Shown piece by piece: positions 44,749 through 54,165 of a stretch of 64,000 nucleotides of DNA. The stretch is from Turneriella sp942492915 (lineage in GTDB: Bacteria; Spirochaetota; Leptospiria; Turneriellales; Turneriellaceae), in NCBI GenBank assembly GCA_942492915.1, contig OW818662.1:2728001-2792000 (forward strand). The letters run 5' to 3'. Every line of letters begins with the position of its first letter. The first letter of the stretch is position 1. The position numbers and the translations under genes are program-made. Below the pieces are notes generated by a model that saw only the letters and a list, made by a program, of their open reading frames with translations, did no database searches and had not been told where the DNA came from.

Positions 44749-45174
44749 ATGTTTGCCCCACTCTTTGAGATCATCACGGTTGGCTTCCCGTTCTGTGCCT
44801 TCAAGATTCTTGCAGGCCTGGCACTCGGCCAGATTTGGCTGACGTTCTGGGGTGCGCTCGACCTTGTGATTAATACAGCGAACCTGCTGGCGCTACTTAT
44901 CAGCCGCCACCGCGCGACCGATGCGTGCGTGTTGTCGCTCATCGTGCGAGCGTTCAAGAAGCCGACGAGCACTGAAAAACCTGTCTGGCAAGAACTGGGT
45001 AACTCAGTCGACGTGCTGCTTTCGTTTGTGATCGTCGCGTTCATGCTAGGCGGGGGATTTCTCAAGCTGCTCAAGCCGGCGCCGCTGATGCTGTGGAATA
45101 TTTCTGTGATTCTGAACGTGCTCGGCGCGGGGTCGATGCGGCTTTCGCAGTCGCTCGCAAACATGAAACAGTAA
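44749..45174 (+). CDS. Small membrane protein, unknown function
   Basis: 141 residues. Three to four membrane helices (IITVGFPFCAFKILAGLALG, LVINTANLLALLI, VDVLLSFVIVAFMLGGGFL, LMLWNISVILNVLGAG) with a cytoplasmic-looking loop containing CVLSLIVRAFKKPTSTEKP. No family recognised. Begins 42 bases after ispG and might be co-transcribed. Confidence 0.6.
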   Translation: MFAPLFEIITVGFPFCAFKILAGLALGQIWLTFWGALDLVINTANLLALLISRHRATDACVLSLIVRAFKKPTSTEKPVWQELGNSVDVLLSFVIVAFMLGGGFLKLLKPAPLMLWNISVILNVLGAGSMRLSQSLANMKQ

Positions 45175-45232
45175 TGCTTGTCAAGCTGCGACGAAGTCTC
45201 GCCTTAGTGAGCAGGTCGGGGCGTGAAATACC

Positions 45233-45754
45233 ATGTTGAGCGCCTTCAGACTACTACGCCGATTCTGTAATAACAAGCAGGCGCTCTCAATTGTTTTCGC
45301 GACCGCCCTACTCTCGATTCAATGTACGTCGTACCAGCTGATGCTGGGTGGCGTCTCTCACCACTTCACGCGCGAGTTTCGCGGCAAGCCGTATAACGAA
45401 ATTCACCACACGGTCGGCCTGGGTGGCCGTAACGAATTCGCAAAGGGTTTCGTCGGGTGGAGCGCCCAATATATGAAGAACAGCTTTAACAACGATGCAT
45501 TCTACTTCACCGGCCAGCTCGGCTTTCGCAATATCACGCTGGGTCGCTTCACAAACTCAACGGGTTTTCTAATGGGTGTTGCGACAGGGTACGCTGACCG
45601 CTTCGGCCTGCGCAGCGAAAGCCCAATTTCGCTTGCTGGTTTTGCCAACGACATGTGCCTCTATGACTTTTGTCTGTATCAGGTGTTGTTGCCATCTTAC
45701 GACGGCATGTCGGGGCTCGTGTTTGTCGGGGCGAAGTATGATTTTAGGTTGTAG
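45233..45754 (+). CDS. Predicted small outer-membrane beta-barrel
   Basis: 173 residues with a signal-like N-terminus ending in LLSIQC (possible lipobox). The mature part alternates aromatic and glycine-rich strands (LMLGGVSHHFTREF, HHTVGLGGRNEF, FVGWSAQYMKNSFNNDAFYF, FLMGVATGYADRF) and ends in a strand with KYDFRL, as in small 8-stranded barrels of the PagP/OmpW size class. The exact family is not recognised. Abuts the convergent sugar-dehydrogenase gene with no gap. Confidence 0.6.
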   Translation: MLSAFRLLRRFCNNKQALSIVFATALLSIQCTSYQLMLGGVSHHFTREFRGKPYNEIHHTVGLGGRNEFAKGFVGWSAQYMKNSFNNDAFYFTGQLGFRNITLGRFTNSTGFLMGVATGYADRFGLRSESPISLAGFANDMCLYDFCLYQVLLPSYDGMSGLVFVGAKYDFRL

Positions 45755-47014
45755 TTATCTCGCCGACAGCCTGAAAATCTTGCCACTGCCGAAATCGGCC
45801 ACATAGACATTACCCGCCGCGTCGCGACCAAAACTCGAAATCAGCACCGGCCACTGCCCGAGCGTGTAAACCTTCTGCACTTTGCCTTGCGCATTGTCGG
45901 GCAAGTCGATCGCCCAGATGCGGCCGCTGATAAAATCGGCGAACACATATTTGTTCTTTAGGGCTGAAATTTCTGATGCGGTGTAGACGTTACCACCGGT
46001 GAGCGACTGGCCTTCTTTGCGGCCATATTCATAAACAGGTTCGAGCAGGTTCGCCGTCGCACAATTTTCTTTGGGTTCAAAACAATGAAAACCTTCGCGC
46101 ACTTTCCAGCCGTAGTTGCCGCCTTTCTCGACGATGTCGATTTCTTCATATCTGTCTTGCCCGACGTCGGCAACGATGAGCCGTCCTTTGGGGTCGAAGC
46201 TGTAGCGCCAGGGGTTGCGAAACCCTATCGCCCAGGTCTCGGGTACGTAACGCGCATCACCAACATGAGGATTGTCTTTCGGTATCGAGTAAGGGTTGCC
46301 GCTTGCGTCTGGCTCGACAGAAATTCTGAGCATGCTGCCGAGCAGCGTCTTCGGGTTTTGCCCATGACCTTTCGGGTCGTCTTTGAAACCACCGTCACCC
46401 CAACCGATGTAGAGCATACCATCGGGGCCGAATGCAAGCTGGCCCGCATTGTGATTAGCGTAAGGTTGCACGACGCGCATGAGTATGCGCTCGCTGCCGA
46501 GTTTCGCATTCGCGATGTCTGCGGGCTTCGACACCACCCATTCAGACACACGACTCACGTCATTGCCATTTTCATTGGCTACGTAGTTAAGATAGATCTT
46601 GCCATTCGTCGCAAACGTCGGGTGAAAAGCCGCGCCGAGCAAACCTTCTTCAGCACCCACCAGTACCGGTATACTTGCCAGAATGCCTGTAGTCTTGGTC
46701 TGAAAATTGATCCATTTGAGTGCGCCGGTTTTTTCGCAGATGAGCGCAACGTCTTTTTCAACCGGTGAAAATTGTATGTCGACTGGCTGAACAAAACCCG
46801 AGGCTATCTGCACGAGATTCACCGCGATGCGCTCGCGTGCAGCATCTGCGTCGGTGAAGCGCGGCTGCATCGCGTTCGGGTCGCCTTCCACTTTGTAGTT
46901 TTCGGCAGCGCCCAGAATATGAATTATTTTACCCTTGATCGATTCGAGACCGAGCACCAACGCCACAGAGAGCGCTAGAACTACCGCGAGTAGAATCTGC
47001 CATTTCTTGCCCAT
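45755..47014 (-). CDS. PQQ-dependent sugar dehydrogenase-like (glucose/sorbosone dehydrogenase) protein
   Basis: 419 residues with an N-terminal membrane anchor (ILLAVVLALSVALVLGL). The six-bladed propeller signatures are LLGAAFHPTFATNGKIYLNY, NHNAGQLAFGPDGMLYIGWG, AIGFRNPWRYSFDP and YGWKVREGFHCF. The family includes soluble glucose dehydrogenase and Hedgehog-interacting-like propellers. Key residues of the calcium/PQQ site (for example the His and Arg-Asn blocks) seem kept, but many homologues lack PQQ activity. Periplasmic. Convergent with the small barrel gene. Confidence 0.85.
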   Translation of the reverse strand: MGKKWQILLAVVLALSVALVLGLESIKGKIIHILGAAENYKVEGDPNAMQPRFTDADAARERIAVNLVQIASGFVQPVDIQFSPVEKDVALICEKTGALKWINFQTKTTGILASIPVLVGAEEGLLGAAFHPTFATNGKIYLNYVANENGNDVSRVSEWVVSKPADIANAKLGSERILMRVVQPYANHNAGQLAFGPDGMLYIGWGDGGFKDDPKGHGQNPKTLLGSMLRISVEPDASGNPYSIPKDNPHVGDARYVPETWAIGFRNPWRYSFDPKGRLIVADVGQDRYEEIDIVEKGGNYGWKVREGFHCFEPKENCATANLLEPVYEYGRKEGQSLTGGNVYTASEISALKNKYVFADFISGRIWAIDLPDNAQGKVQKVYTLGQWPVLISSFGRDAAGNVYVADFGSGKIFRLSAR

Positions 47015-47073
47015 GAGCGATTTCTAACGGGTCACGGAGCGGCGCTGTCAATGAGTTCGTGCAAATGACCGCG

Positions 47074-47661
47074 TCAGTTAACCATCGACATCACACCGCG
47101 TCGCACCATCATCACGGCGATTGAAGCAAGCAGCAGGCTCGTTATTTTCGACAATGCCGCTGAACCTTCATCGCCGAGTATTTTGGTCAGCAACGGTCCC
47201 TGCAAAAAAAGAATGCCAGCAATAATGATGTTCAGTGAAAGCGAAATGAGCGTCACTGCAAAACCATACTCATTCGCCATCAGCACGCACGTCGTGATGA
47301 GCGCCGGGCCGGCCACCATGGGGGTGCCGAGCGGCACAACGCCCATCGCGCCGCTATCGTCGTCGTGGTTATGCCGCGCACCCATAACGTCGAGAATTGC
47401 CAAAATGAAAAGTATAACTCCCCCTGCGACCATGAAGTCGAACACGGTGATACCCATAAAGCGAAAAATGGCCTTGCCCATGACAGTGAAGACTGCCGTA
47501 AGCAAGAAAGCCGTAATCATCGAGAGCGCCACTATTCGGCGACGCTCGGCAGCCTTGCGCTTGCGCGTCATGCCGACGAAAATGGGCAAAATACCCACCG
47601 CGTCCGTCGCCACAAATATGGGTATAAACGTAATGATTATGGCACGTACGAACTCTTCCAT
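47074..47661 (-). CDS. MarC-family integral membrane protein
   Basis: 195 residues from the ATG at 47661, which has GGTGG upstream; a frame open to 47697 would begin inside the palindrome at 47669-47711. Six membrane helices in the MarC pattern, with IPIFVATDAVGILPIFVGMT at the first helix and GAMGVVPLGTPMVAGPALIT at the fourth. MarC/YhgN proteins have no settled function despite the old multiple-antibiotic-resistance name. Confidence 0.9.
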   Translation of the reverse strand: MEEFVRAIIITFIPIFVATDAVGILPIFVGMTRKRKAAERRRIVALSMITAFLLTAVFTVMGKAIFRFMGITVFDFMVAGGVILFILAILDVMGARHNHDDDSGAMGVVPLGTPMVAGPALITTCVLMANEYGFAVTLISLSLNIIIAGILFLQGPLLTKILGDEGSAALSKITSLLLASIAVMMVRRGVMSMVN

Positions 47662-47668
47662 ATCCACC

Positions 47669-47711
47669 GGTTCGCTAAAACAGTGTGCTTTGCACACTGT
47701 TTTAGCGAACC
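47669..47711. repeat. Perfect 20-bp inverted repeat in a divergent promoter region
   Basis: Arms at 47669-47688 and 47692-47711 are exact reverse complements around TTT. The structure occupies more than half of the 79-base gap between the divergent marC-like and metallo-hydrolase genes. Because both genes start, not end, here, it cannot be a simple transcription terminator for either; it would form a hairpin in the 5' leader of at least one transcript or serve as a large operator. Confidence 0.7.
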
Positions 47712-47740
47712 TATAAAATCATTGCTGACGCGTTTGCTCT

Positions 47741-48712
47741 ATGAAATCGGGAGCCATGTTCATTCGCTTTTGGGGTGTGCGCGGCTCGCTCGCAACCGCC
47801 ATAACAGCCCGGCAGGTCGAAGACAAGATTCGCAAAGTGCTCGAACTCGCGAGCCCTGCAGACCTGTTGTCACGTGAAGCCATCGAAAACTTCATCGGCA
47901 ACCTGCCCTTTTCAATACGCGGCACCTACGGTGGCAATACCACGTGCGTTGAAATTCAAACCAGCGAAAACAAGACGGTCGTGATCGATGCAGGCACCGG
48001 CCTAAGAGGCCTCGGCAACGCGCTCATGGCACGCGGTAAGATGACCGGCAAAGACGACATGGCATTTTTGTTCACGCATTCGCATTGGGACCACATTCAG
48101 GGGCTCATGTTCTTTGTACCAATTTTCATTCCCGGTAACAAACTGAACTTTTACTCGTGCTTTCCCGACATCGAAGAGCGGCTGCGCTACCAAATGATCA
48201 CGACGCACTTTCCGCTCACCTTTGACGAGCTGCACGCACAGAAAACTTTTCACCATTTTGAAGAAACTGAAAGTGTAAATGTTTATGGCCTCGATGTTTC
48301 GGCCAAATCGGTAAGGCACCCGGGCGGATGTTATTCGTATAAGTTTAAACAGCCGAATGGCAAAACTTTTATCTTCTGTTCTGACGCAGAATTTAACCTC
48401 GAGACGCTTGAAGATATCGGCCCGTACATCGATTACTTCTTCGGCGCTGACGTGCTGGTGTTCGATACCCAATACACGTTTGAAGAGAGCCTGCAAAAAA
48501 TTGACTGGGGCCATTCATCCGCGGCCATCGCCACCGACATCGCTATAAAGAGCGAAGTAAAAAAACTCGTGTTGTACCATCACGACCCGTCATATGACGA
48601 CCAGAAAATGGATAACGTGCTGCTGCAGGCGATCAAGTACAAGAGCATGATGGCGCCGAACCATCCGCTGCAGATCATGGCTGCCTACGAGGGTCTTGAA
48701 ATAGAATTATGA
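47741..48712 (+). CDS. MBL-fold metallo-hydrolase
   Basis: 323 residues (an ATG at 47756 gives the first family-conserved residue). FWGVRGS and TYGGNTTCVEI at the N-terminus, then the metal motif HSHWDHIQG, SDAEFNLE and LYHHDPSYDD, correspond to a ComEC/PhnP-like branch of MBL-fold enzymes found with CheY-like proteins in other bacteria. About 40 extra residues sit between the first strand and TYGGN. Likely a phosphodiesterase or hydrolase; substrate unknown. First gene of the six-gene operon, overlapping the next by 4 bases. Confidence 0.85.
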   Translation: MKSGAMFIRFWGVRGSLATAITARQVEDKIRKVLELASPADLLSREAIENFIGNLPFSIRGTYGGNTTCVEIQTSENKTVVIDAGTGLRGLGNALMARGKMTGKDDMAFLFTHSHWDHIQGLMFFVPIFIPGNKLNFYSCFPDIEERLRYQMITTHFPLTFDELHAQKTFHHFEETESVNVYGLDVSAKSVRHPGGCYSYKFKQPNGKTFIFCSDAEFNLETLEDIGPYIDYFFGADVLVFDTQYTFEESLQKIDWGHSSAAIATDIAIKSEVKKLVLYHHDPSYDDQKMDNVLLQAIKYKSMMAPNHPLQIMAAYEGLEIEL

Positions 48713-51243
48713 CGCGGTGGATACTACGTATCCTCCTCGTCATAATGATGGGTAGCGTCTTCGCAGATCCGATTGGCTGGGGCGACCCGGTACTCGTCGA
48801 TCGTCGCGCCGATGAATATTCGACCTGCTGCCATGAAGGCGAGAGCAGACTCTATGCGGCCACCGCTGCGCTCAAGTCACCATTTACCAAGAATGCTCCC
48901 ACAGAAGTTGTAATCGCGCTCGTCTACAGCGACGCCGGCAAGTTCAGCCGGCGCGTCGTGGCCGAAGTAACCCTGACACAGTCAGAGCAACCGTTTCCGC
49001 TGCACCCGACAGTTTCGGTCTTGGGCGACGAGATACTCGTCGTGTGGCAAGAAACGATGCCGCAGGGAGGCGCATCTGGAATTTATTACTCTTACAGCGC
49101 GTCAGGCGTCGAAGGGTTTTCTGCAAAACAGATACTACCTTCGACTGCGGGCAAGTTGAATGCAATTCTTCCCGTCGCGAAAATGACCGGCACGGGTAAG
49201 CATATCATTCTCTACCAAGAACCAGCAGGCGCGAACAGGTTCAGGCTCACCGCCGCCACGGGGGCTTCAGGGCAATTTTACGGTGCGAGCGCGGTCGCAG
49301 AAATCAGCGCCGCCACAAGGGGCGCGCTTTTTCCCGCGGTGTTGCGTCGAGGCAGCAGACTCGACATCTTGTACCAAAACCGTGCTGAATCCACCTTGAT
49401 TGACGATATCTTTCGTTCTTTCAGCGCCGACGGCGGTGTCACGTGGGCGGGTAGTACGCGCGTCACAGCGAACGGCGCACAGAATTTTTCGGCGCGCATG
49501 ACGAACACAGACGACAAACTGGTTTTTGTCTGGCAGAGTAATCCCGACAAGGTGTGGTCGATCTTCGCAGCCCCCGAAGGACAAGAACCGATTCGCGTCA
49601 GCGAGAACGCCGCACCGAGTTACCTGCCGGCGATTGTGGCGGGTAGCGGTACCAATGCTGGCGGCTCCTCTGCCGTGGTCGCCGCGTGGCAAGACACGCG
49701 CAACGGTACGCCACAGATCTATGCCAAATTTCTAGACCGACCCGATAATGCGTTCGTGGGCGTCGATCACCGAGTTACTCGCGATGGCATCGCTGCACGG
49801 CCGCTTGAATACGCGCGCATCGGCATAAGGCCATTTCTGTTCTATGGCTGCGGCCCCGCACTGTGCATGCGCGAGACTGACACCACGGCTGACCCCGTCG
49901 GAATATTCTCGCGTACACACGCATTGGGCCAGATTTCTAAATCAAGCGATGCAATTTTTCAATGGCCAAAGCCATCAGATATCTCTGGAATCGAAAGTTA
50001 TGCATGGGTGATCGACGACCAAAAAGAGACGGACCCTGACCTCTATAACCTGAACGCGCGCGCCACGCAGATTACCATACCTGGCCTCAACGGCGGGGCC
50101 TATTACCTGCACATCAAATACCGGGACAAAGCGGGCAACGTGTCACCCATCAAGCACTACCCGTTCGTCGTAGATTCAGTGCCACCGAGCAAACCGATTA
50201 TCACGAGTCCGACGCACGAGAACGGCATTCCCGATTCGCGGCAAGATATCGTTTTGAAATTCAGCGCCGCCGACGACAGCGGCATTCAAACCTACCGGTA
50301 TGCACTGGGCGAAAAACTGCCTCGCAAGTTTACCGATACGACCAACTCGACCGAACTCTCGTTCAGCAATGTGCCGCCGGGAAAGTATATATTTGCCGTC
50401 GAAGCGGTCGATCTCGGCGGTAACATCTCAGAGCGGGCGTTTTACCGCGTTGAAATAGGCGTCAATGAACGCAACGACCTGACGATTCGTCACAATGCAG
50501 AGGCCGATGTCATTACGCGACCCGACATTACGTTCACGGTACAAGACAACGGCCAGCGTGGTATTCGCGAAATCTGGTACCAGTCGGGATTTGACATCAG
50601 AGACCCGTTCACCGGAAAAAAAGAGAAGCTCGAATCGGTCGAAAATATTTATACAGCCCGCATCAAGAATCTCGAGCGCGGCATCAGCGTCATTTCTTTG
50701 GGTGTCGTGTACGCCGACGGCACCCGTGCTGCGCCACGACACTTCTATTTCGATTCAAACGACCCGCGTGCCCGCAAGAAATTTGCCTTCACCGACGTTG
50801 AATATGAAAAGGTCGTGCCGGTCAAAGAACGCGACGCAATTCAGGTGGGTGGCAGGGCAGAACTCATCAGTTCGAAATTTGACCGCGGTATTTTAGAAAT
50901 CCGCCTTGGCTATGACGCCCCGAAAAAGGTAAAGGTAAAAGGTTACGTATGGGAAATCGCAAGCGCAGAGCGTGTGCCGCAGGGTGAGATCAATTTCTCA
51001 GCGCCTGTCGAGTTTATCTACTTACAGAAACCCGGAAGCTATTTTCTGAACGCCAAGACCATGTTTCAAGGGCCGGAGCGCCGGCAGTTCGCGTACGACT
51101 CGCGCACAATCGAAGTCCCCGACGTGCGCAAAGAATTTCGCCGTCAGGTTTACCAGACGCTCGCGGGTATTCTGGTTTTCACAGCCCTGATGGCGTTGTG
51201 GCAACGAAAGCGTATAGCGTTTTATGCCGGAGCCTGGACGTGA
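48709..51243 (+). CDS. Exported protein with sialidase-like propeller, FN3-like domains and C-terminal membrane anchor
   Basis: 844 residues with a signal peptide (ILLVIMMGSVFADP). The N-terminal about 400 residues show repeated beta blades including an Asp-box-like SADGGVTW and VVAAWQDTRNGTPQIYA, as in sialidase-fold propellers. Two FN3/Big-like domains follow at about 415-590 (the DSVPPSKPIITSPTHENG boundary is clear), then a beta-rich region, and one membrane helix near the end (TLAGILVFTALMALW) with a short basic tail. It would be anchored in the inner membrane facing the periplasm. Ligand unknown. Confidence 0.75.
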   Translation: MTRWILRILLVIMMGSVFADPIGWGDPVLVDRRADEYSTCCHEGESRLYAATAALKSPFTKNAPTEVVIALVYSDAGKFSRRVVAEVTLTQSEQPFPLHPTVSVLGDEILVVWQETMPQGGASGIYYSYSASGVEGFSAKQILPSTAGKLNAILPVAKMTGTGKHIILYQEPAGANRFRLTAATGASGQFYGASAVAEISAATRGALFPAVLRRGSRLDILYQNRAESTLIDDIFRSFSADGGVTWAGSTRVTANGAQNFSARMTNTDDKLVFVWQSNPDKVWSIFAAPEGQEPIRVSENAAPSYLPAIVAGSGTNAGGSSAVVAAWQDTRNGTPQIYAKFLDRPDNAFVGVDHRVTRDGIAARPLEYARIGIRPFLFYGCGPALCMRETDTTADPVGIFSRTHALGQISKSSDAIFQWPKPSDISGIESYAWVIDDQKETDPDLYNLNARATQITIPGLNGGAYYLHIKYRDKAGNVSPIKHYPFVVDSVPPSKPIITSPTHENGIPDSRQDIVLKFSAADDSGIQTYRYALGEKLPRKFTDTTNSTELSFSNVPPGKYIFAVEAVDLGGNISERAFYRVEIGVNERNDLTIRHNAEADVITRPDITFTVQDNGQRGIREIWYQSGFDIRDPFTGKKEKLESVENIYTARIKNLERGISVISLGVVYADGTRAAPRHFYFDSNDPRARKKFAFTDVEYEKVVPVKERDAIQVGGRAELISSKFDRGILEIRLGYDAPKKVKVKGYVWEIASAERVPQGEINFSAPVEFIYLQKPGSYFLNAKTMFQGPERRQFAYDSRTIEVPDVRKEFRRQVYQTLAGILVFTALMALWQRKRIAFYAGAWT

Positions 51244-52979
51244 GATTTCGTCTGAGCCTGTTGCCTTTGCTCTTGTTGCCGCTGCTACCGATGCGGGCGC
51301 AGACCGCCGGCGACTGGCCGATCAGCAACTTGAAACTGATTCGCACGCAGTGGTCTTCATGGGTCACCCGCTTTTTTGCGATCGACGATGAAAATTATCT
51401 GGTCTATGGCCGGGTGGTAGATCAGAAAAACTCTCTGCAGCGCGTGACGCGTTTTCGCCGTAAACCCGATGTCTTAAAACACTTTCCGATGGAAGACGGC
51501 GATCTCGTTGTCAGTGTTTATAATCTTGAAAAGCTGATTTCTTTCGTCGCGTTCGATTTTACGGGCACCGTGAAGTATTCAAATGAATTTGCGCTCAGGT
51601 ACAATGTCTACGACCTTGATGCCCGCGTGAACATTGTCGCGGGCAACCCTTCATGCCTTTTCTACGCGTATGGCAATAAGAACTACTCGATCAAGTACTG
51701 GAGCGAAAACAGCACGACCGATATTATGGTGAGCCGTGACCCCATTGAACTCATGTTTTTGCAATGGGCCGACGGCGGAGTTCACTACGTCACGTCTTCG
51801 CCCTCGGGCTACACCTGGACAACCTGGAAAAACGGCGACTACCGGTCATACCCGCTGCCTTTTCCGGTTAAGCATGCCCGTTTTTACAGGTACCGCAATA
51901 CCATGCACCTGATCGGCATAGATCTTGAAGGCGGGCTTTGGCAATTTAATATTTCAGGGGGCGAACTTCGACGCAACCTGCTCGTGAAAGACGCAAGACT
52001 CACGTACGTCGACAGAGTAATTCCCATCAACTTCAATAAAGAACTCAATATTATTCTGACCGCCGACCACATTTCATCTGCGTACCGCCTCGTGTTTGAC
52101 GATTTCCCGATTCCGCGCAGAAAGACTCGCCTCGAAGAGCGTCGTCTTTTCTGGCCCGGACATATTTTTCCTCTGATCGACAATACCAACCAGCTCACCT
52201 TTCTACTCGAAACCGAAATCAGGCATATCTTTCTCGAAACGTGGAACGCCCCCACAGCGATTATTTCTGACATCGAGTGGCGACTCGACGTTAAACGCAA
52301 CCCACCGGTGATGCTCGTCAACTGGTCATCACCTAAGGGAAGCGAATATGCGTACCGCTATCTGCTCGACCAGAACCAGGGTAGCGAACCGTTGAATGAG
52401 GCGAAGCTGATTCCTTCGAATACCCTGCAGTTCGCAGCGCGCAAAGAAGGCACATATGTGCTTCACCTGCAGGTGCGAAATTTGCGCACAGGTTCTTTCT
52501 CCCGCGTCTACCATATACCGATCGTCTGGCAGTACGCTCCGCCAGAACCCGAGGTTTTGCTCAGAAACCAGATTGCTCCCCGCATGGTCACGCCCGGCAA
52601 AACGGATTTTCTGATTCAGAACCTTTCGCCGGGTACGTATTACGCCGAAGTCGATGCCAAACCCGATACGATTCCGAAACGTCCCGTGTCGGCAGCTGCG
52701 GGCCGAATCTCGTTCAGAACAGGTGCAGCCGGCAGATATTATCTGCATATCGCGCAGCGCGACGACCGCAGCCGGGTACTTGGCCCGGTTCATCACTTTC
52801 TTTTTTTTGTCACGCCATTCGATGCAGACAAAGACCCTTCGCTTTCGGCAAACAACAGCCGCATCGAAGAAATCAAACGCATCAAGCGCAAGATCGAAAT
52901 GGCCAAAGGTGACCCGGCGGGAACCCACCTGTGGATCAACCGACTACAAGAAATCGAAGCCCAGATGAAAAGTGAATAG
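51240..52979 (+). CDS. Exported beta-propeller-like protein of the envelope operon
   Basis: 579 residues from the GTG at 51240, which overlaps the previous stop codon (GTGA) and opens a clear signal peptide (LSLLPLLLLPLLPMRAQ). The first 370 residues look like beta-propeller blades (YLVYGRVVDQKNSLQRVTRF, MHLIGIDLEGGLWQFN), followed by two FN3-like domains (about 355-530) and a charged C-terminal helix (RIEEIKRIKRKIEMAKGDP). No membrane anchor after the signal peptide. It probably works with the protein encoded just upstream. No family name recognised. Confidence 0.75.
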   Translation: MRFRLSLLPLLLLPLLPMRAQTAGDWPISNLKLIRTQWSSWVTRFFAIDDENYLVYGRVVDQKNSLQRVTRFRRKPDVLKHFPMEDGDLVVSVYNLEKLISFVAFDFTGTVKYSNEFALRYNVYDLDARVNIVAGNPSCLFYAYGNKNYSIKYWSENSTTDIMVSRDPIELMFLQWADGGVHYVTSSPSGYTWTTWKNGDYRSYPLPFPVKHARFYRYRNTMHLIGIDLEGGLWQFNISGGELRRNLLVKDARLTYVDRVIPINFNKELNIILTADHISSAYRLVFDDFPIPRRKTRLEERRLFWPGHIFPLIDNTNQLTFLLETEIRHIFLETWNAPTAIISDIEWRLDVKRNPPVMLVNWSSPKGSEYAYRYLLDQNQGSEPLNEAKLIPSNTLQFAARKEGTYVLHLQVRNLRTGSFSRVYHIPIVWQYAPPEPEVLLRNQIAPRMVTPGKTDFLIQNLSPGTYYAEVDAKPDTIPKRPVSAAAGRISFRTGAAGRYYLHIAQRDDRSRVLGPVHHFLFFVTPFDADKDPSLSANNSRIEEIKRIKRKIEMAKGDPAGTHLWINRLQEIEAQMKSE

Positions 52980-54165
52980 CCGCGAGTCGATGCGTACTGA
53001 TATCCCCGATCCGGCACCGGTCGAAGACGAAATTCTCAGGTTCTTCAGCGACCGTAATTTTGAACGCAGCCGCCGGTTCGCTCCCGGCGCCTATGACCCA
53101 TCAGTGCTGCGCGACTATCTGGCCACCGTGCAGAACCCCCAATACCGTTACCGTACAATCCACATCGCCGGTACCGTCGGCAAGGGTAGCGTCACGAACC
53201 ATCTTTCGGGCGCGCTTACGGCACTCGGGCTGCGCACCGGTGCGTACCTCTCACCGCATTTTGTGAGTCTAAAAGAGCGCGTGCTCGTGAACGGCGAACC
53301 AATTTCCGATCAGCAACTGGCGGATGTCTGGGCGAAACTAAAGCGAACCACTGAACTGAGCCGGCTCTCTTTTTTCGACGCCATGACCGCGTTGGCTTTT
53401 GAGACTTTCGCCGAAACAAGCTGCCAATGGGCCGTAGTCGAAACGGGTCTCGGCGGCAGGTCAGATTCGACCAATAACCTGCGCTCAGAGTTTAGCGTGA
53501 TCACGAAAATTGATCTCGACCACCAGAAAATTCTCGGCTCAACGCTCGCAGAAATTGCGCACGAAAAGGCAGGTATCATCAGGCCCGGCCAACGCGTCTA
53601 TACCGCCCTACAAGACACCGAGGCGATGCAGGTGCTGCACAAGACCTGCGACGAACTCGGCAGCAGCCTTATCGAGATCTCCCCTAAAGGCTATGACTTT
53701 GTCGAAAGAAATCGAAATTTTGCCGAAGAGATCATGAGCCGCGAGTTCGCGCCGAATTCTGACCAGGCCAGCCTTATACGGGCAGCTCTTTTGCAGCCGG
53801 TCTTTGGCCGCTTCACGGTGCTGAGAGAAAAACCCCGAATCGTATTCGATTCAGGCCACAATGCGGCAGCAATGCGGGCGCTGGCAGAGATTGTTAATCG
53901 ACAGCCTGAATCGCGATGCAATTTTTTTCTCAACACGATGCTCGAACGGGATCTCAAAGAGTTCTGCACCATTCTACGCACGGGTATTCGGCAAGATGTG
54001 CGCCTGTTTCTATTCCCTATGGCAAATGAGAACTATTACCAAGAGCTGATGCAGAAGCCTGACGACACCGAAATCGAGAGACTTCTGGGCGAAGACGATA
54101 CGCTCCACATTTTTGCGGGAAGCATGTCGCTTTATCGCGAACTGCGTCTGAGGTTCTCACTGTGA
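52972..54165 (+). CDS. folC: FolC-like Mur-ligase-family enzyme (folylpolyglutamate/dihydrofolate synthase)
   Basis: 397 residues from a GTG at 52972 that overlaps the upstream stop by 8 bases (ATG alternative at 52990). IHIAGTVGKGSVTNHL is the ATP loop, with Val for the usual Asn of GTNGKGS. AVVETGLGGRSDSTN, the KIDLDHQKILGSTLAEIAHE block and VFDSGHNAAAM (for DGAHN) give the FolC order. It is about 30 residues shorter than typical FolC and the C-terminal glutamate-binding part is divergent. Folate polyglutamylation is the default expectation; a specialised substrate is possible given the operon. Confidence 0.82.
   Translation: MNSRESMRTDIPDPAPVEDEILRFFSDRNFERSRRFAPGAYDPSVLRDYLATVQNPQYRYRTIHIAGTVGKGSVTNHLSGALTALGLRTGAYLSPHFVSLKERVLVNGEPISDQQLADVWAKLKRTTELSRLSFFDAMTALAFETFAETSCQWAVVETGLGGRSDSTNNLRSEFSVITKIDLDHQKILGSTLAEIAHEKAGIIRPGQRVYTALQDTEAMQVLHKTCDELGSSLIEISPKGYDFVERNRNFAEEIMSREFAPNSDQASLIRAALLQPVFGRFTVLREKPRIVFDSGHNAAAMRALAEIVNRQPESRCNFFLNTMLERDLKEFCTILRTGIRQDVRLFLFPMANENYYQELMQKPDDTEIERLLGEDDTLHIFAGSMSLYRELRLRFSL

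Noticed and set aside
46085..46768. 227-codon plus-strand frame
   Set aside because: Antisense to the sugar-dehydrogenase-like propeller gene; no family resemblance.
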